Shown: positions 42,616-51,283 of the stretch, piece by piece | Numbering within the stretch: position 1 is the first letter of the stretch | Layout of the letters: each line of letters starts with the position of its first letter | Notes under the pieces: generated by a model | What the model was told of the DNA's origin: nothing | The model's input: only the letters and a program-made list of their open reading frames with translations | Database searches by the model: none | Position numbers and translations under genes: made by a program | Assembly (NCBI GenBank): GCA_045531235.1 | Contig: JAZSDQ010000098.1 | Location: 24,638 to 88,637 of the forward strand | Direction of reading: 5' to 3' | Source of the DNA: RGIG5579 sp045531235 | GTDB lineage: Bacteria > Bacillota > Clostridia > Oscillospirales > SIG627 | Length of the DNA stretch: 64,000 nt

Positions 42616-43814
42616 TTTTCCATCACTTCAATTCCGAGAGATTTTATTGTTTCATAAAAATCGGGATAGCTTTTGGCAACTGCCTCAGCTCCCTCAAGGA
42701 TGCCGCCGATGCGGCTGAGGATCACACTCATTGCCATGGCAATTCTGTGATCGTTGTGACTTTTTATTGTTTCCGTGGGGGGCTTTAGTTCCCCTTTGGG
42801 TACGATGATCTCATTTTCATACAGCTGAAGGCAAATTCCGCATTTTCTAAGCTCCTCCGCCATAGCAGCGCCGCGGTCACTTTCTTTGATGCGAAGCCTT
42901 GCCGTACCCGTAAATCTTCCGCCGTGGAAATACGCCGCCAGGGCAAAAAGCACGGGAGCAAGATCGGGGCAGTCGGAAAGATCCACTGTAGGACTCCCCG
43001 TTTGAAGCAAAGGGAAAATATCACGGTACACCCGATCTCCCTGGAGAGAATCGTCCCGCAATCCCAAAACAGATACGTTTCCGCCCACCAAAGTAAAAGC
43101 ATCAAGAAATGCAGCGTTGGAAAAATCGCCCTCCACCGTAAAATCGCGGTTTTGGAACGAACTCTTTCCCGACAGGAAGAAGCTGTTTTCCTTTCTTTCA
43201 ATTTTCACACCAAAAGCAGAAAGCGCAGAAAGGGTCATATCAATATACGAGGCGCTTTCCATTCCGCCCGTGACCTCAAGAGTGCTTTCCTCCGGCAGAA
43301 GGGACAGGGCAAACAAAAGCCCTGTAATGAATTGACTGGAAATATTGCCGGGTACGGAATATTTGCCTCCCGAAAGCTTACCTGCCACGCGGATTCCTTC
43401 CGACGAACGCTGAAAGAGAAAGCCTTTTTCACGGCAAAGATCTTCATATACACCCAAAGGACGCTCCATGAGGCGGGGCGCTCCCTGAAGAAGAAATTCT
43501 TCTCCCGTCAGAAGGCAAAGAGGTATGAGAAAACGGAGGGTGCTGCCGCTTTCCCTGCAGCAAAGAGGCTTTCCCGTATTTTTGGGAAATCCCATTCCAC
43601 GGACGAGAACGGTTTCTCCATCACGGCGAAATTCCGCTCCCAATGCCGCAAGGCAATCCATGGTTGCCAGCATATCCTGGGAAAGAGCGATGGGAGAAAG
43701 GCGGGTTTCTCCTTTGGCAAGGGCGGCGGAAATCAGCGCCCTGTGGGCCATACTTTTGGAAGGCGGCGCACTCGCCTTACCCTTGGCAAACGAGGGGGTA
43801 AATTGGAGTGTCAT
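42612..43814 (-). CDS. aroA: 3-phosphoshikimate 1-carboxyvinyltransferase (EPSP synthase)
   Basis: This 400-residue two-domain enzyme joins PEP and shikimate 3-phosphate. KGKASAPPSKSMAHRALI near 11-28 is the phosphate-binding signature. ESGSTLRFLIPLC near 88 stands where most class I enzymes have GNAGT-x-R. RIKESDRGAAMAEEL near 322 and SHNDHRIAMAMSV near 355 are the other key blocks. It overlaps both neighbours by 4 nt (ATGA). Confidence 0.95.
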   Translation of the reverse strand: MTLQFTPSFAKGKASAPPSKSMAHRALISAALAKGETRLSPIALSQDMLATMDCLAALGAEFRRDGETVLVRGMGFPKNTGKPLCCRESGSTLRFLIPLCLLTGEEFLLQGAPRLMERPLGVYEDLCREKGFLFQRSSEGIRVAGKLSGGKYSVPGNISSQFITGLLFALSLLPEESTLEVTGGMESASYIDMTLSALSAFGVKIERKENSFFLSGKSSFQNRDFTVEGDFSNAAFLDAFTLVGGNVSVLGLRDDSLQGDRVYRDIFPLLQTGSPTVDLSDCPDLAPVLFALAAYFHGGRFTGTARLRIKESDRGAAMAEELRKCGICLQLYENEIIVPKGELKPPTETIKSHNDHRIAMAMSVILSRIGGILEGAEAVAKSYPDFYETIKSLGIEVMEK

Positions 43815-44251
43815 ATTTTTTTCCTCTGTCCGTCAATGAGAATATCCATAGCTTCCAGATATCCTGCAAATCCTTTTCCCGTTACGGTAGCAACGCAAGC
43901 AGAGCGAACGTAGCTTATCTGACGGAATTCTTCTCTTTCATTCACTTTGGAGATATGCACCTCCACCGTAGGAATGGAAACGGCCTTCACCGCGTCCAGA
44001 ATGGCAACGCTGGTGTGGGTATAAGCGGCAGGATTGAATACGATGCCATCGGTATTGCCGAACGCTCCCTGAATGGCATCTACCAGAGCGCCTTCGTGGT
44101 TGGACTGAAAAAATTCCACTTCCACACCACGCTTTTCTGCATGAGCGCGGCAAAGGGCGCACAAGTCTTCATAGCTTTCACTGCCGTAAAGTCCCGGCTC
44201 CCGAATTCCCAAAAAATTCAGATTCGGTCCGTTGAGTATAAGAAGTTTCAT
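43811..44251 (-). CDS. aroQ: 3-dehydroquinate dehydratase, type II
   Basis: This 146-residue dodecameric type II dehydratase converts 3-dehydroquinate to 3-dehydroshikimate. The signature LLILNGPNLNFLGIREPGLYG (3-23) includes the catalytic tyrosine, and NPAAYTHTSVAI near 78 and EVHISKVNEREEFR near 100 supply the active-site His. It overlaps aroE-aroK and aroA by 4 nt each. Confidence 0.97.
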   Translation of the reverse strand: MKLLILNGPNLNFLGIREPGLYGSESYEDLCALCRAHAEKRGVEVEFFQSNHEGALVDAIQGAFGNTDGIVFNPAAYTHTSVAILDAVKAVSIPTVEVHISKVNEREEFRQISYVRSACVATVTGKGFAGYLEAMDILIDGQRKKI

Positions 44252-45483
44252 AAGATCTCCTTTTTGATCGCCTTAAGATTTTCTTCCAGATTCCGAGTCA
44301 CGGGGACGATCACGTCTGCCGTGGCGCAGTAAATATCGTAGCGTTCTTCATAGCGCTGACGGAGAGCCTCGGGTGTGGAAGAAAGGGGTCTGTCCGACGT
44401 AGAAACCAAGGTTTCAAGGGGCGCATCGAGGAAAAAGATCCTGCCGTTTCCACGAAGCAGGTCAACGTTTCTTTCTCTTAATACCGCGCCGCCGCCTGTG
44501 GCAAGCACGATACTCTCTTTTTCGCCGAGTTTGCGGATCACACGGCTTTCCAGATCGCGGAATGCCGCCTCTCCCTCTTCTTGAAAGATCTGCGGAATGG
44601 GCTTTCCTGCCTCACGGACGATTTCCTCGTCACTGTCAAAAAATTCTCTTCCCAAAGCAGCGGCAAGGGCTTTGCCCACAGTGCTTTTTCCACTGCCTGG
44701 CATTCCCGTAAGAACGATGTTTTCTTTGGAGGAATAAATTTCTCTTGCAATCTCCTCACAGCGCTCCAGCACACTGTCATCCTCTGCAAAAAGCCGTGCG
44801 GCGTACATTGCCTGAGATACCAGCATAAAAAGGCCGCCCGTTGTGCGAAGCCCCCTCTTGGATCCATCCAGAACGATCTGGCTCTTGAGAGGATTGTATA
44901 TGGCATCTGCCACCGCCTCAAGGCGGGGAAACGCCGAAAGATCGATAGCGCTTTCTCCCATATTGGGATACATTCCCACGGGCGTAGTATTGATGATCAC
45001 TTCCGTATCTTTACGCGTCAGAGCCTCTTCATAGCTGATGGCGCCGTCTTTTGCCGTGCGGCTGACTCTTTCCACACGCCTTGCCCCCTCCATACGGCAA
45101 AGGCAAAGCGCCGTGCCGGAGGTGCCGCCGGAGCCGAGAATGAGAACGTTTTTATTTTTCAGTTCGATCCCTGCGCGGGAAAGCATGTGCTTCATGCCGA
45201 AAATATCGGTGTTATAACCGTAAAGCTTACCGTCACGGCGAACAACGGTATTCACCGCGCCGCAAAGCCGCGCTTCTTCGGAAATTTCCGCAAGATACGG
45301 GATCACGGCTTTTTTATAGGGAATGGTAACGTTGATACCGTCAAAATCGGCTTTGGTCATAAATTCATGAAGCTTTTCTTTTTCTATAGGCCAAAGCTCG
45401 TAGCTATATTTTCCAAGTTTAGAGTGAATGATCCCCGAAAAGCTGTGTCCTAATTTTTCTCCGATGAGACCGTATTTTTTCAT
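44248..45483 (-). CDS. aroE-aroK: Fused shikimate dehydrogenase - shikimate kinase
   Basis: The single 411-residue frame joins two steps. Residues 1-245 are shikimate dehydrogenase, with GHSFSGIIH, NVTIPYKKAV (51-60, catalytic Lys), GAVNTV and the NADP site LILGSGGTSG (114-123). After a short linker, residues about 252-411 are shikimate kinase, with P-loop GMPGSGKST (260-268), an FDSDEEI metal motif, LATGGGAVLR and the lid SDRPL. Both active sites look intact. Overlaps are 4 nt with aroC and aroQ. Confidence 0.95.
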   Translation of the reverse strand: MKKYGLIGEKLGHSFSGIIHSKLGKYSYELWPIEKEKLHEFMTKADFDGINVTIPYKKAVIPYLAEISEEARLCGAVNTVVRRDGKLYGYNTDIFGMKHMLSRAGIELKNKNVLILGSGGTSGTALCLCRMEGARRVERVSRTAKDGAISYEEALTRKDTEVIINTTPVGMYPNMGESAIDLSAFPRLEAVADAIYNPLKSQIVLDGSKRGLRTTGGLFMLVSQAMYAARLFAEDDSVLERCEEIAREIYSSKENIVLTGMPGSGKSTVGKALAAALGREFFDSDEEIVREAGKPIPQIFQEEGEAAFRDLESRVIRKLGEKESIVLATGGGAVLRERNVDLLRGNGRIFFLDAPLETLVSTSDRPLSSTPEALRQRYEERYDIYCATADVIVPVTRNLEENLKAIKKEIL

Positions 45484-46574
45484 TCTTTTTCTCCCGCAAA
45501 AAAATCCGTGCCGAAGCGGGCAGTCAAAGCATCGGCAATGACAAGGGCCGTGACACTGTCCTGAACGATCCTTGCCCGATGAACGATGCAGGGATCGTGT
45601 CTGCCGCCGGAGGAAATCACATCCTTTTCTCCCGATTTCAGATCTACGGTGTTCTGCTCTTTTCCGATGGTAGGCGTAGGCTTGATCGCCGTGCGGAACA
45701 ACAGGGGCATACCATTCGTGATACCGCCTAAGATCCCGCCGCAGCGGTTGGTTGCCGTCGTTTCGCCGGAGATGGCAATGATAGCGTCATTGGACTCGCT
45801 GCCGCGCATTTCGGCAAGCTGAAAGCCGTCGCCGAATTCCACTCCCTTGACTGCAGGAATGGAAAAGAGAGCGTGGGAAAGCAAGCCTTCCATGGTATCA
45901 AACCAAGGCTCGCCGACGCCGCATGGCATACCGACAACCGCAGTTTCCAATACGCCGCCGACGCTGTCACGATCGGCTTTTGCAGCAAGAATGGCCGCTT
46001 CCATTTTTTCTGCCGCTTCCTCGGAAAGGGTGGCAAAGGGTTTTCCCGAAAGGGCTTTGATGTCCTCCCGAAGATCGCCAAAGGCGCGGTCGCGAATCCC
46101 TGCAACGGAATGAACGTGGGTGCCGATCAAAATTCCCTTTTTCTCCAGCGCTTCCGTGAGCATAGCTCCTGCTGCTACCAGGGGCGCGGTAATTCTTCCT
46201 GAAAAATGACCGCCGCCGCGAGAGTCCTGAAAGCCGTGATATTTCATTTCGGCAGTCAGATCGGCGTGACCGGGACGGCAAAGGGTCTTGCCCTCGTAGT
46301 CTTTTGAGTGCTGATCCATATTGGGGATCACGATGCAAAGGGGCGTGCCCGTGGTTTTTCCGTCTTTTACACCGCTGACAATATGAACGGGGTCCGGCTC
46401 ACGGCGAGCGGTAGAAACTGCTCCCTGAGGACGGCGAAGCGCCATTTTTTCATTGATTCGCTCTTCGTTTACGGTCATACCGGGGGCAAGTCCGTCCAGC
46501 ACACAGCCGATGGCAGTGCCGTGACTTTCCCCAAACAGGGTCAAGGTAATGGCGTTTCCAAAGGTATTTTTCAT
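45480..46574 (-). CDS. aroC: Chorismate synthase
   Basis: This 364-residue FMN enzyme makes chorismate from EPSP. The three signatures appear: GESHGTAIGCVLDGLAPG (12-29), GHADLTAEMKYHGFQDSRGGGHFSGR (about 105-130) and SGGRHDPCIVHRA near 330, with RCGGILGGITNG near 270. It requires reduced flavin supplied by another enzyme. It overlaps aroB and aroE-aroK by 4 nt each. Confidence 0.97.
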   Translation of the reverse strand: MKNTFGNAITLTLFGESHGTAIGCVLDGLAPGMTVNEERINEKMALRRPQGAVSTARREPDPVHIVSGVKDGKTTGTPLCIVIPNMDQHSKDYEGKTLCRPGHADLTAEMKYHGFQDSRGGGHFSGRITAPLVAAGAMLTEALEKKGILIGTHVHSVAGIRDRAFGDLREDIKALSGKPFATLSEEAAEKMEAAILAAKADRDSVGGVLETAVVGMPCGVGEPWFDTMEGLLSHALFSIPAVKGVEFGDGFQLAEMRGSESNDAIIAISGETTATNRCGGILGGITNGMPLLFRTAIKPTPTIGKEQNTVDLKSGEKDVISSGGRHDPCIVHRARIVQDSVTALVIADALTARFGTDFFAGEKE

Positions 46575-47587
46575 TGTAAGCCGCCTTTCACTTCTTCTTC
46601 AAACTTTGAAAAGGGAATCTTATCCAAGCGGTAAGTACCGATCTTATCTACACGAACTACCGAAATGGAATCTCCCGACATTTTTTTATCGTGGCGCATT
46701 GCCTCTGTCAATACAGAAGGATCCCCCTGCCATACAGTGGGAAGGCCGATCTTTTTCAGCAGTTTTTCCAAGCGAGGTCGGTCCGAGGGAGCGCACATGG
46801 GAAGCATACCCAGCGCAACGCTTTCTCCGTGGGTAAAGGGCTTCCCGCTTTTATGGCTTTCGCTTTCAATGGCGTGGGCAAGGGTGTGGCCGAAATTCAA
46901 AACCTTTCTCAGACCGGCTTCCCTCTCGTCCTGTTCCACCACCATTTTCTTTACGCGAAGGCTTTTTTCAATGACAAGATCGATTTCCGCCAAGGGATCC
47001 TTTTCTTCCATCAATTGGAAAAAGTCTTCATCAAAGGTGGCTGCCATTTTTACCGATTCCGCAAGTCCCGAAGCGATCTGCCTTTGGGGGAGGGTTTTCA
47101 GGGTTTCGGAATCAATAAGAACGCCCTTGGGAGGATAAAAAGCACCTACCATATTTTTAAGTCCCATAAAATTCACCGCCACTTTGCCGCCGATGGACGA
47201 ATCCACCTGACTGAGAACGGTGGTGGGAATGTTGTAAAAATCCACGCCTCTGACGAATGCCGAAGCCACAAAGCCTGCCAGATCTCCTACCACGCCGCCG
47301 CCGAGAGCAATGACACAGTCGGTTCTGGTAAAGCCTTTCTCAAGCATTTTTCCGAGGATCGCTTCAAAAGAATGAAGGCTTTTAGAGCCCTCTCCTTGGG
47401 GAATGACAAAAACGGTAGCGTCCTTGCACTCCTTTTCCAAGGTCTTTACGTATTCTGTAGGAATTCCGTCATCGGTGACGATCATACATTTCCGATCCAG
47501 CGGAAAGATCTCCGCCGCTTTTTTTAAACCGCCGCGCTCCAGATGAATGGGATATTCCCCGTCACGGGTGGAAACTGAAATTATCAT
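46571..47587 (-). CDS. aroB: 3-dehydroquinate synthase
   Basis: This 338-residue NAD- and metal-dependent enzyme cyclises DAHP. I place the start at 47587, where GGAG lies 8 nt upstream, rather than at an in-frame ATG at 47617 that falls inside pheA. Motifs: IPQGEGSKSL near 70, GGGVVGDLAGFVASAFVRG near 97, PTTVLSQVDSSIGGKVAVN near 120 and NFGHTLAHAIE near 235. The pheA stop ends 4 nt upstream. Confidence 0.96.
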   Translation of the reverse strand: MIISVSTRDGEYPIHLERGGLKKAAEIFPLDRKCMIVTDDGIPTEYVKTLEKECKDATVFVIPQGEGSKSLHSFEAILGKMLEKGFTRTDCVIALGGGVVGDLAGFVASAFVRGVDFYNIPTTVLSQVDSSIGGKVAVNFMGLKNMVGAFYPPKGVLIDSETLKTLPQRQIASGLAESVKMAATFDEDFFQLMEEKDPLAEIDLVIEKSLRVKKMVVEQDEREAGLRKVLNFGHTLAHAIESESHKSGKPFTHGESVALGMLPMCAPSDRPRLEKLLKKIGLPTVWQGDPSVLTEAMRHDKKMSGDSISVVRVDKIGTYRLDKIPFSKFEEEVKGGLQ

Positions 47588-47591
47588 AGAT

Positions 47592-48689
47592 CTACTCCAA
47601 AACGATCTCTTTTTCAAAAGATCCGAGAATTTTCAAATCGTTGCAATTTTCCGAAAGAGCGGCAAGCATTTTTTCGCCCTCGGGGCTGAATACCGGGCCT
47701 TCGCCTTCACAGAAGAAATAATACTCCCAGGAAAGATGCTTGGTAGGACGGCTTTTGATGGCACGCAGATTAAATCCGCTTTCACCGATAGCGGAGATTG
47801 CTTTTGCCAAAGCGCCTGCCTCATTCTTTACGGTAAAGAGCATCAAAAAGTGGCGATCCGCAGGTTTTTGCTCTTTCATGGTGCGGCTGAACACTGCAAA
47901 GCGCGTGGTGTTGCCGCCTTTTTGATGAATGTGGCTCTGAAGCACGGCAAGGTCATATTCCTCTGCCGCCTCAAGACTTCCCACCGCCGCAAGATCCATA
48001 CGGTCGGACTCGGCAACTCTCTTTGCCGCTTCCGCGGTATTCACCGCTTCTTCCGTCTGAACTCCAAGCTTTTTCAAGAAGGGCGCGCACTGACCCAATG
48101 CCTGGGGATGGCTGATAACGGTTTTGATGTCGGAAAGGCTCGCTCCTTTTTTAGCAAGAAGATTCTGCACCACCTCAACATCATAAACACCGTTAATGTA
48201 GAGAGAGCCGAAGAAGGCGAGATCCATCACCGTGCCCACATCACCGTTGGTACTGTTTTCCAAGGGAAGAACGGCCACGTCACACCGTCCGTCTTCCACG
48301 GCTCGGTACGCCTCGGCAAAATCGGAAAAGCCCACGGGAATGGCATCGGGGAAGATCTTCTTTGCGGCAATTTCCGCAAAGGCACCTTTTACACCGGAGA
48401 ACGCTACGTGCATTCCCTCTAAAATTCTGGACTGATATGCCTTGGAAATATCCATCACGGAATGGAGAAAGCTAACGTAATATCCTCTTACCGTTTCATC
48501 TTTTACCCGTTCTCCGCCGCGCTGAATGATCTCATTTTCACGGGCGGCATCAAAAATGGGCATGCCCACTTCTTTTTTATACTTAGCGACTCTTTTTGCC
48601 GCTTCCATTCTTTTCCGGAACAAACGGGCAAGTTCTTCGTCTACCTCATTGATGACTTTTCTTGCGCTTTCCAGCTCTTCTTTATTCAT
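47592..48689 (-). CDS. pheA: Bifunctional chorismate mutase - prephenate dehydratase (P-protein)
   Basis: This 365-residue fusion makes phenylpyruvate from chorismate. Residues 1-90 form an AroQ-type mutase (LARLFRKRMEAAKRVAKYKK). Residues about 92-270 are the dehydratase with VLPLENSTNGDVGTVMD and NTTRFAVFS. A C-terminal ACT domain (about 280-350) holds the ESGFNLRAIKSRPTKHLSWEY block that binds phenylalanine and gives feedback inhibition. It overlaps the aminotransferase gene by 4 nt. Confidence 0.96.
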   Translation of the reverse strand: MNKEELESARKVINEVDEELARLFRKRMEAAKRVAKYKKEVGMPIFDAARENEIIQRGGERVKDETVRGYYVSFLHSVMDISKAYQSRILEGMHVAFSGVKGAFAEIAAKKIFPDAIPVGFSDFAEAYRAVEDGRCDVAVLPLENSTNGDVGTVMDLAFFGSLYINGVYDVEVVQNLLAKKGASLSDIKTVISHPQALGQCAPFLKKLGVQTEEAVNTAEAAKRVAESDRMDLAAVGSLEAAEEYDLAVLQSHIHQKGGNTTRFAVFSRTMKEQKPADRHFLMLFTVKNEAGALAKAISAIGESGFNLRAIKSRPTKHLSWEYYFFCEGEGPVFSPEGEKMLAALSENCNDLKILGSFEKEIVLE

Positions 48690-49873
48690 TTTTTATATTC
48701 CTCCATCAGACTGCGGAATGCAGGGAGCGAACGCTCAATGGTATCCAGCGAAACGCAATAAGCAATACGTACAAAGCCCTTTGCGCCGAAGGAATCTCCC
48801 GGCACCAAAAGAAGCTCGTGCTTTTTCGCTTTTTCGCAGAATGCGCCTGCATCCTCCTCCAAAGCCTGTACGAAAAGATAGAATGCGCCGTCGGGCGGGG
48901 TAATGACATAGCCCATTTCGCTGAGAGCACTGTAAAGAACATCTCTGTTCTTCCGATATTCTTCCACGTCACTTGTTTCGCCAACGCATTTTTCAATCAC
49001 TTTCTGCCACAAAGAAGGAGCACATACGAAGCCAAGGCTTCTGCCTGCACCGCAAATTGCCGCAAATACGATCCCTGCATCAGGCATGGTGGGAGAAACC
49101 AGAATGTAACCGATACGCTCACCGGGGAGGGAAAGAGATTTACTGTAGGAATAAGCGACCACCGTGCGGTCGTAAAGAGAGGGGATCCAGGGAAGAGCCT
49201 CCTTGCCGTAATAAAGCTCGCGGTAAGGCTCGTCGGCAAGAAGATAGATCTCCGTACCGTATTCCTTTTCCTTTTCTTTCAGCAATGCGGCGAGCGCTTC
49301 CAGACTTTCCTTGGAATATACAGCGCCTGTGGGATTGTTGGGAGAATTGAGCATAACCACCTTGGTCTTTTCGGTGATGCTCTTTGCCATAGCGTCAAGA
49401 TCCAAAGCAAAGCTGGGACGAAGGCAAGGTGCTTCCACAAGCTTTGCCCCCGTTTTTTCCACAAACACCCGATATTCGGGGAAGAAGGGAGAAGGGACGA
49501 CCACTTCGTCTCCGGGATTACAAAGGGCGTGGAGGGTGCAGGTAAGACTTGCCGCCGCGCCGCAGGTCATATAAATCAATTCTGCCGAAGCGGGCGCACC
49601 GTGGGTCTTTTTAATATGCTCGGCAATGGCAGATCTCACGTTCAGATCTCCTGCAGAAGAAGTATAGCCGTGGAGCTGGCAAGCAGGGGTATTCCCGATC
49701 AAGTTAAGCATTGCCTTTTCTACTGCAGGGGGCGCAGGAATACTGGGATTGCCCAAAGAAAAGTCATATACGTTTTCTGCGCCGATCTCATTTTTTCTTT
49801 TTCTGCCGTATTCGCTGATGGCGCGGATCACCGAGCTTTGCTGTCCCAAACGAAGCATTTCCTGTGAAATCAT
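48686..49873 (-). CDS. Class I/II aminotransferase, probable aromatic aminotransferase
   Basis: This 395-residue PLP enzyme has the start at 49873 with GGAGG 8 nt upstream, directly after the attenuator T-run. Family blocks include NSPNNPTGAVYS (PLP phosphate region), LADEPYRELYY and the PLP lysine in AYSYSKSLSLPGERIGY near residue 235. Being first in an operon that ends in phenylpyruvate and 4-hydroxyphenylpyruvate, it most likely performs the final transamination to Phe and Tyr. Aspartate aminotransferase activity is an alternative. Confidence 0.9.
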   Translation of the reverse strand: MISQEMLRLGQQSSVIRAISEYGRKRKNEIGAENVYDFSLGNPSIPAPPAVEKAMLNLIGNTPACQLHGYTSSAGDLNVRSAIAEHIKKTHGAPASAELIYMTCGAAASLTCTLHALCNPGDEVVVPSPFFPEYRVFVEKTGAKLVEAPCLRPSFALDLDAMAKSITEKTKVVMLNSPNNPTGAVYSKESLEALAALLKEKEKEYGTEIYLLADEPYRELYYGKEALPWIPSLYDRTVVAYSYSKSLSLPGERIGYILVSPTMPDAGIVFAAICGAGRSLGFVCAPSLWQKVIEKCVGETSDVEEYRKNRDVLYSALSEMGYVITPPDGAFYLFVQALEEDAGAFCEKAKKHELLLVPGDSFGAKGFVRIAYCVSLDTIERSLPAFRSLMEEYKK

Positions 49874-49886
49874 AAGTTTTTCCTCC

Positions 49887-49938
49887 AAAAAAAATATCCG
49901 CATCTTCCCACGTTCCAAGGAACGCACGAATTGCGGAC
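49887..49938 (-). terminator. Attenuator terminator of the aromatic operon
   Basis: On the minus strand TCCGCA (within 49937-49932) pairs with TGCGGA (49902-49897) and CGTTCC with GGAACG (49924-49919 with 49916-49911). The stem is followed by eight T just before the aminotransferase ribosome site. Its 5' arm GTCCGC (49938-49933) can instead pair with GCGGAC (49981-49976) inside the leader peptide frame, giving an antiterminator. Confidence 0.8.
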
Positions 49939-49954
49939 GATCTGAACCGGTTTT

Positions 49955-50023
49955 TTATCTTACCGAGCACAGGCAGTCCGCTGTCGCATAATAATAAAAT
50001 CGAGCGTAAGAAAATCTTATCAT
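49955..50023 (-). CDS. Phe/Tyr-rich leader peptide of the aromatic operon
   Basis: A 22-codon frame starts at ATG 50023 with AAGGGG 9 nt upstream and ends at TAA 49957-49955. Residues 4-12 read FSYARFYYY, so six of nine codons are Phe or Tyr, with three consecutive Tyr (TAT) codons and no Trp. It lies between a consensus promoter and an intrinsic terminator ahead of a Phe/Tyr operon. This is the design of a classical attenuation peptide such as PheL. Ribosome stalling at these codons under Phe/Tyr shortage should favour the alternative pairing and relieve termination. Confidence 0.8.
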   Translation of the reverse strand: MIRFSYARFYYYATADCLCSVR

Positions 50024-50054
50024 ACTGCCTATCCCCTTTCCGGAATTTTTCACC

Positions 50055-50083
50055 ATTATAGAAGATTTATCCCTAAATGTCAA
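50055..50083 (-). promoter_or_regulatory. Promoter of the aromatic operon
   Basis: Consensus TTGACA (50083-50078), 17-nt spacer, TATAAT (50060-50055) on the minus strand. The transcript would begin near 50048, giving a leader of about 175 nt. Confidence 0.92.
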
Positions 50084-50091
50084 GCATTTCA

Positions 50092-50122
50092 CCAAAAAAA
50101 GACGGACAGAAAATCTGTCCGT
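50092..50122 (-). terminator. spoIIA operon terminator
   Basis: GACGGACAGA / TCTGTCCGTC hairpin with a 3-base loop and seven T immediately after the sigF stop codon. Confidence 0.93.
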
Positions 50123-50842
50123 CTAGCTTTCTTCGGAATAAAAATTTTTTCGCAGCTTTCCAAGGATCCGTTTTTCCTCCCGAGAAACCTTCACCTGACT
50201 CATCCCTAGCATTCGCGCCGTTTGCTCTTGGGTAAGCCCCTTGAAATAGCGAAGCACAATGAGCTTTTTCTCCTCCTCGGGGAGAGAAAAGACCAGCTCC
50301 CGCAGAGCAATGGAAAGAGAAGCCTTTTCAATATTATCCTCTCCGATGACCTTTTCGGGAGAAAAGCCCGTTTCCTCATCGCTTTCATACAGAGAAAGGG
50401 CAGGCCTTGACGATTCCAACGCAAGAGCAACCTTTTCTTCGGAAAGCCCCGTTTCCCGACACACGGTCTCCAAGGTGGGCGAGACACCGTTTTTCTTTTC
50501 GTATTCTTCGGTAAAGCGGAAGATCTTGACGGCGTTGGATTTGGTTTCCCGACTGATCTTGATCCAGCCGTCATCCCGCAAGAAGCGGCGGATCTCTCCC
50601 ATAATGAGTGGAACGGCGTAGGTGGTAAAACGACATTCCTTATCGGGATCAAAGCCGAGAATTGCCTTGAGCATTCCTACGGTACCGATCTGGATCAGAT
50701 CCTCTAGTTCCACCCCTCTCCCCGTAAACCGAAGAGCAATGCTCTTTACCAGGCCGAGATTGGTTTCCACCACGAGCCTTTTGGCTTCTTCATCTCCCGA
50801 TTTGGCAAGAGAAAGGGTTTCGGGATCGCAGACGTAGGTCAC
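50123..50842 (-). CDS. sigF: Sporulation sigma factor SigF
   Basis: This 239-residue sigma factor is the forespore-specific factor of early sporulation. Region 2 is seen in NLGLVKSIALRFTGRGVELEDLIQIGTVGML and RFTTYAVPLIMGEIRRFLRDD, region 3 in SPTLETVCRETGLSEEKV, and region 4 in LPEEEKKLIVLRYFKGLTQEQTARMLGMSQVKVSREEKR. SigF and SigG are close; the position downstream of spoIIAA and spoIIAB, with a 4-nt overlap, decides for SigF. Confidence 0.95.
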   Translation of the reverse strand: MTYVCDPETLSLAKSGDEEAKRLVVETNLGLVKSIALRFTGRGVELEDLIQIGTVGMLKAILGFDPDKECRFTTYAVPLIMGEIRRFLRDDGWIKISRETKSNAVKIFRFTEEYEKKNGVSPTLETVCRETGLSEEKVALALESSRPALSLYESDEETGFSPEKVIGEDNIEKASLSIALRELVFSLPEEEKKLIVLRYFKGLTQEQTARMLGMSQVKVSREEKRILGKLRKNFYSEES

Positions 50843-51273
50843 TTCAGCTTCTTTCTCATCACCACGCGGGTACCGCCTTTTTTGGAAACGATGCGAATGG
50901 AATCGGTAAACGCCTGCATAATGGGAAGCCCCATACCGCTTCGCTCCCCTTCCCGATCGGTGGTGAAAAACGGCTCCATTGCCTTTTCTATGTTTTCAAT
51001 GCCCCGTCCGCGGTCGGTCACGGAAATAACGAGGCTTCTGTCGCTGTAGTATTTCAGTTCCAATAAAATGTAGCTTGTTTTGAGATCTCTGCCCCGATAA
51101 CCGTGAACGATGGCATTGGTCACCGCCTCGCTGACCACGGTTTTCAGATCCGCCAAAATTTCAGGCGTTACGCCGAGATGCATTAAAAAACCTGCCGTGA
51201 CCACACGGGCAAAGCTCTCATTTTCGCTGACCGCGGGAAAGCGTACCCGCGCAGAATTCAATATCTCCTTCAT
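50839..51273 (-). CDS. spoIIAB: Anti-sigma F factor and serine kinase SpoIIAB
   Basis: This 144-residue HATPase-type protein binds and silences SigF and phosphorylates SpoIIAA. It begins with a segment matching SpoIIAB (FPAVSENESFARVVTAGFL). It shows the N-box SEAVTNAIVHGYRG near 45-58, G1 box VTDRGRGIENIEKAMEPFFTT near 88 and G2 ERSGMGLPIMQAF near 112. The end overlaps the sigF start by 4 nt, keeping the two in balance. Confidence 0.96.
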   Translation of the reverse strand: MKEILNSARVRFPAVSENESFARVVTAGFLMHLGVTPEILADLKTVVSEAVTNAIVHGYRGRDLKTSYILLELKYYSDRSLVISVTDRGRGIENIEKAMEPFFTTDREGERSGMGLPIMQAFTDSIRIVSKKGGTRVVMRKKLK

Positions 51274-51283
51274 TGTTTCTTCC

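Noticed and set aside
49887..50048. T-box leader in front of the aromatic operon
   Set aside because: No GGGTGG-ACCGCG core is present; the Phe/Tyr-rich reading frame and alternative stems fit peptide-based attenuation.
50123..50842. SigG instead of SigF
   Set aside because: The sequence alone is ambiguous, but the 4-nt overlap with spoIIAB and the spoIIAA gene upstream fix it as SigF.
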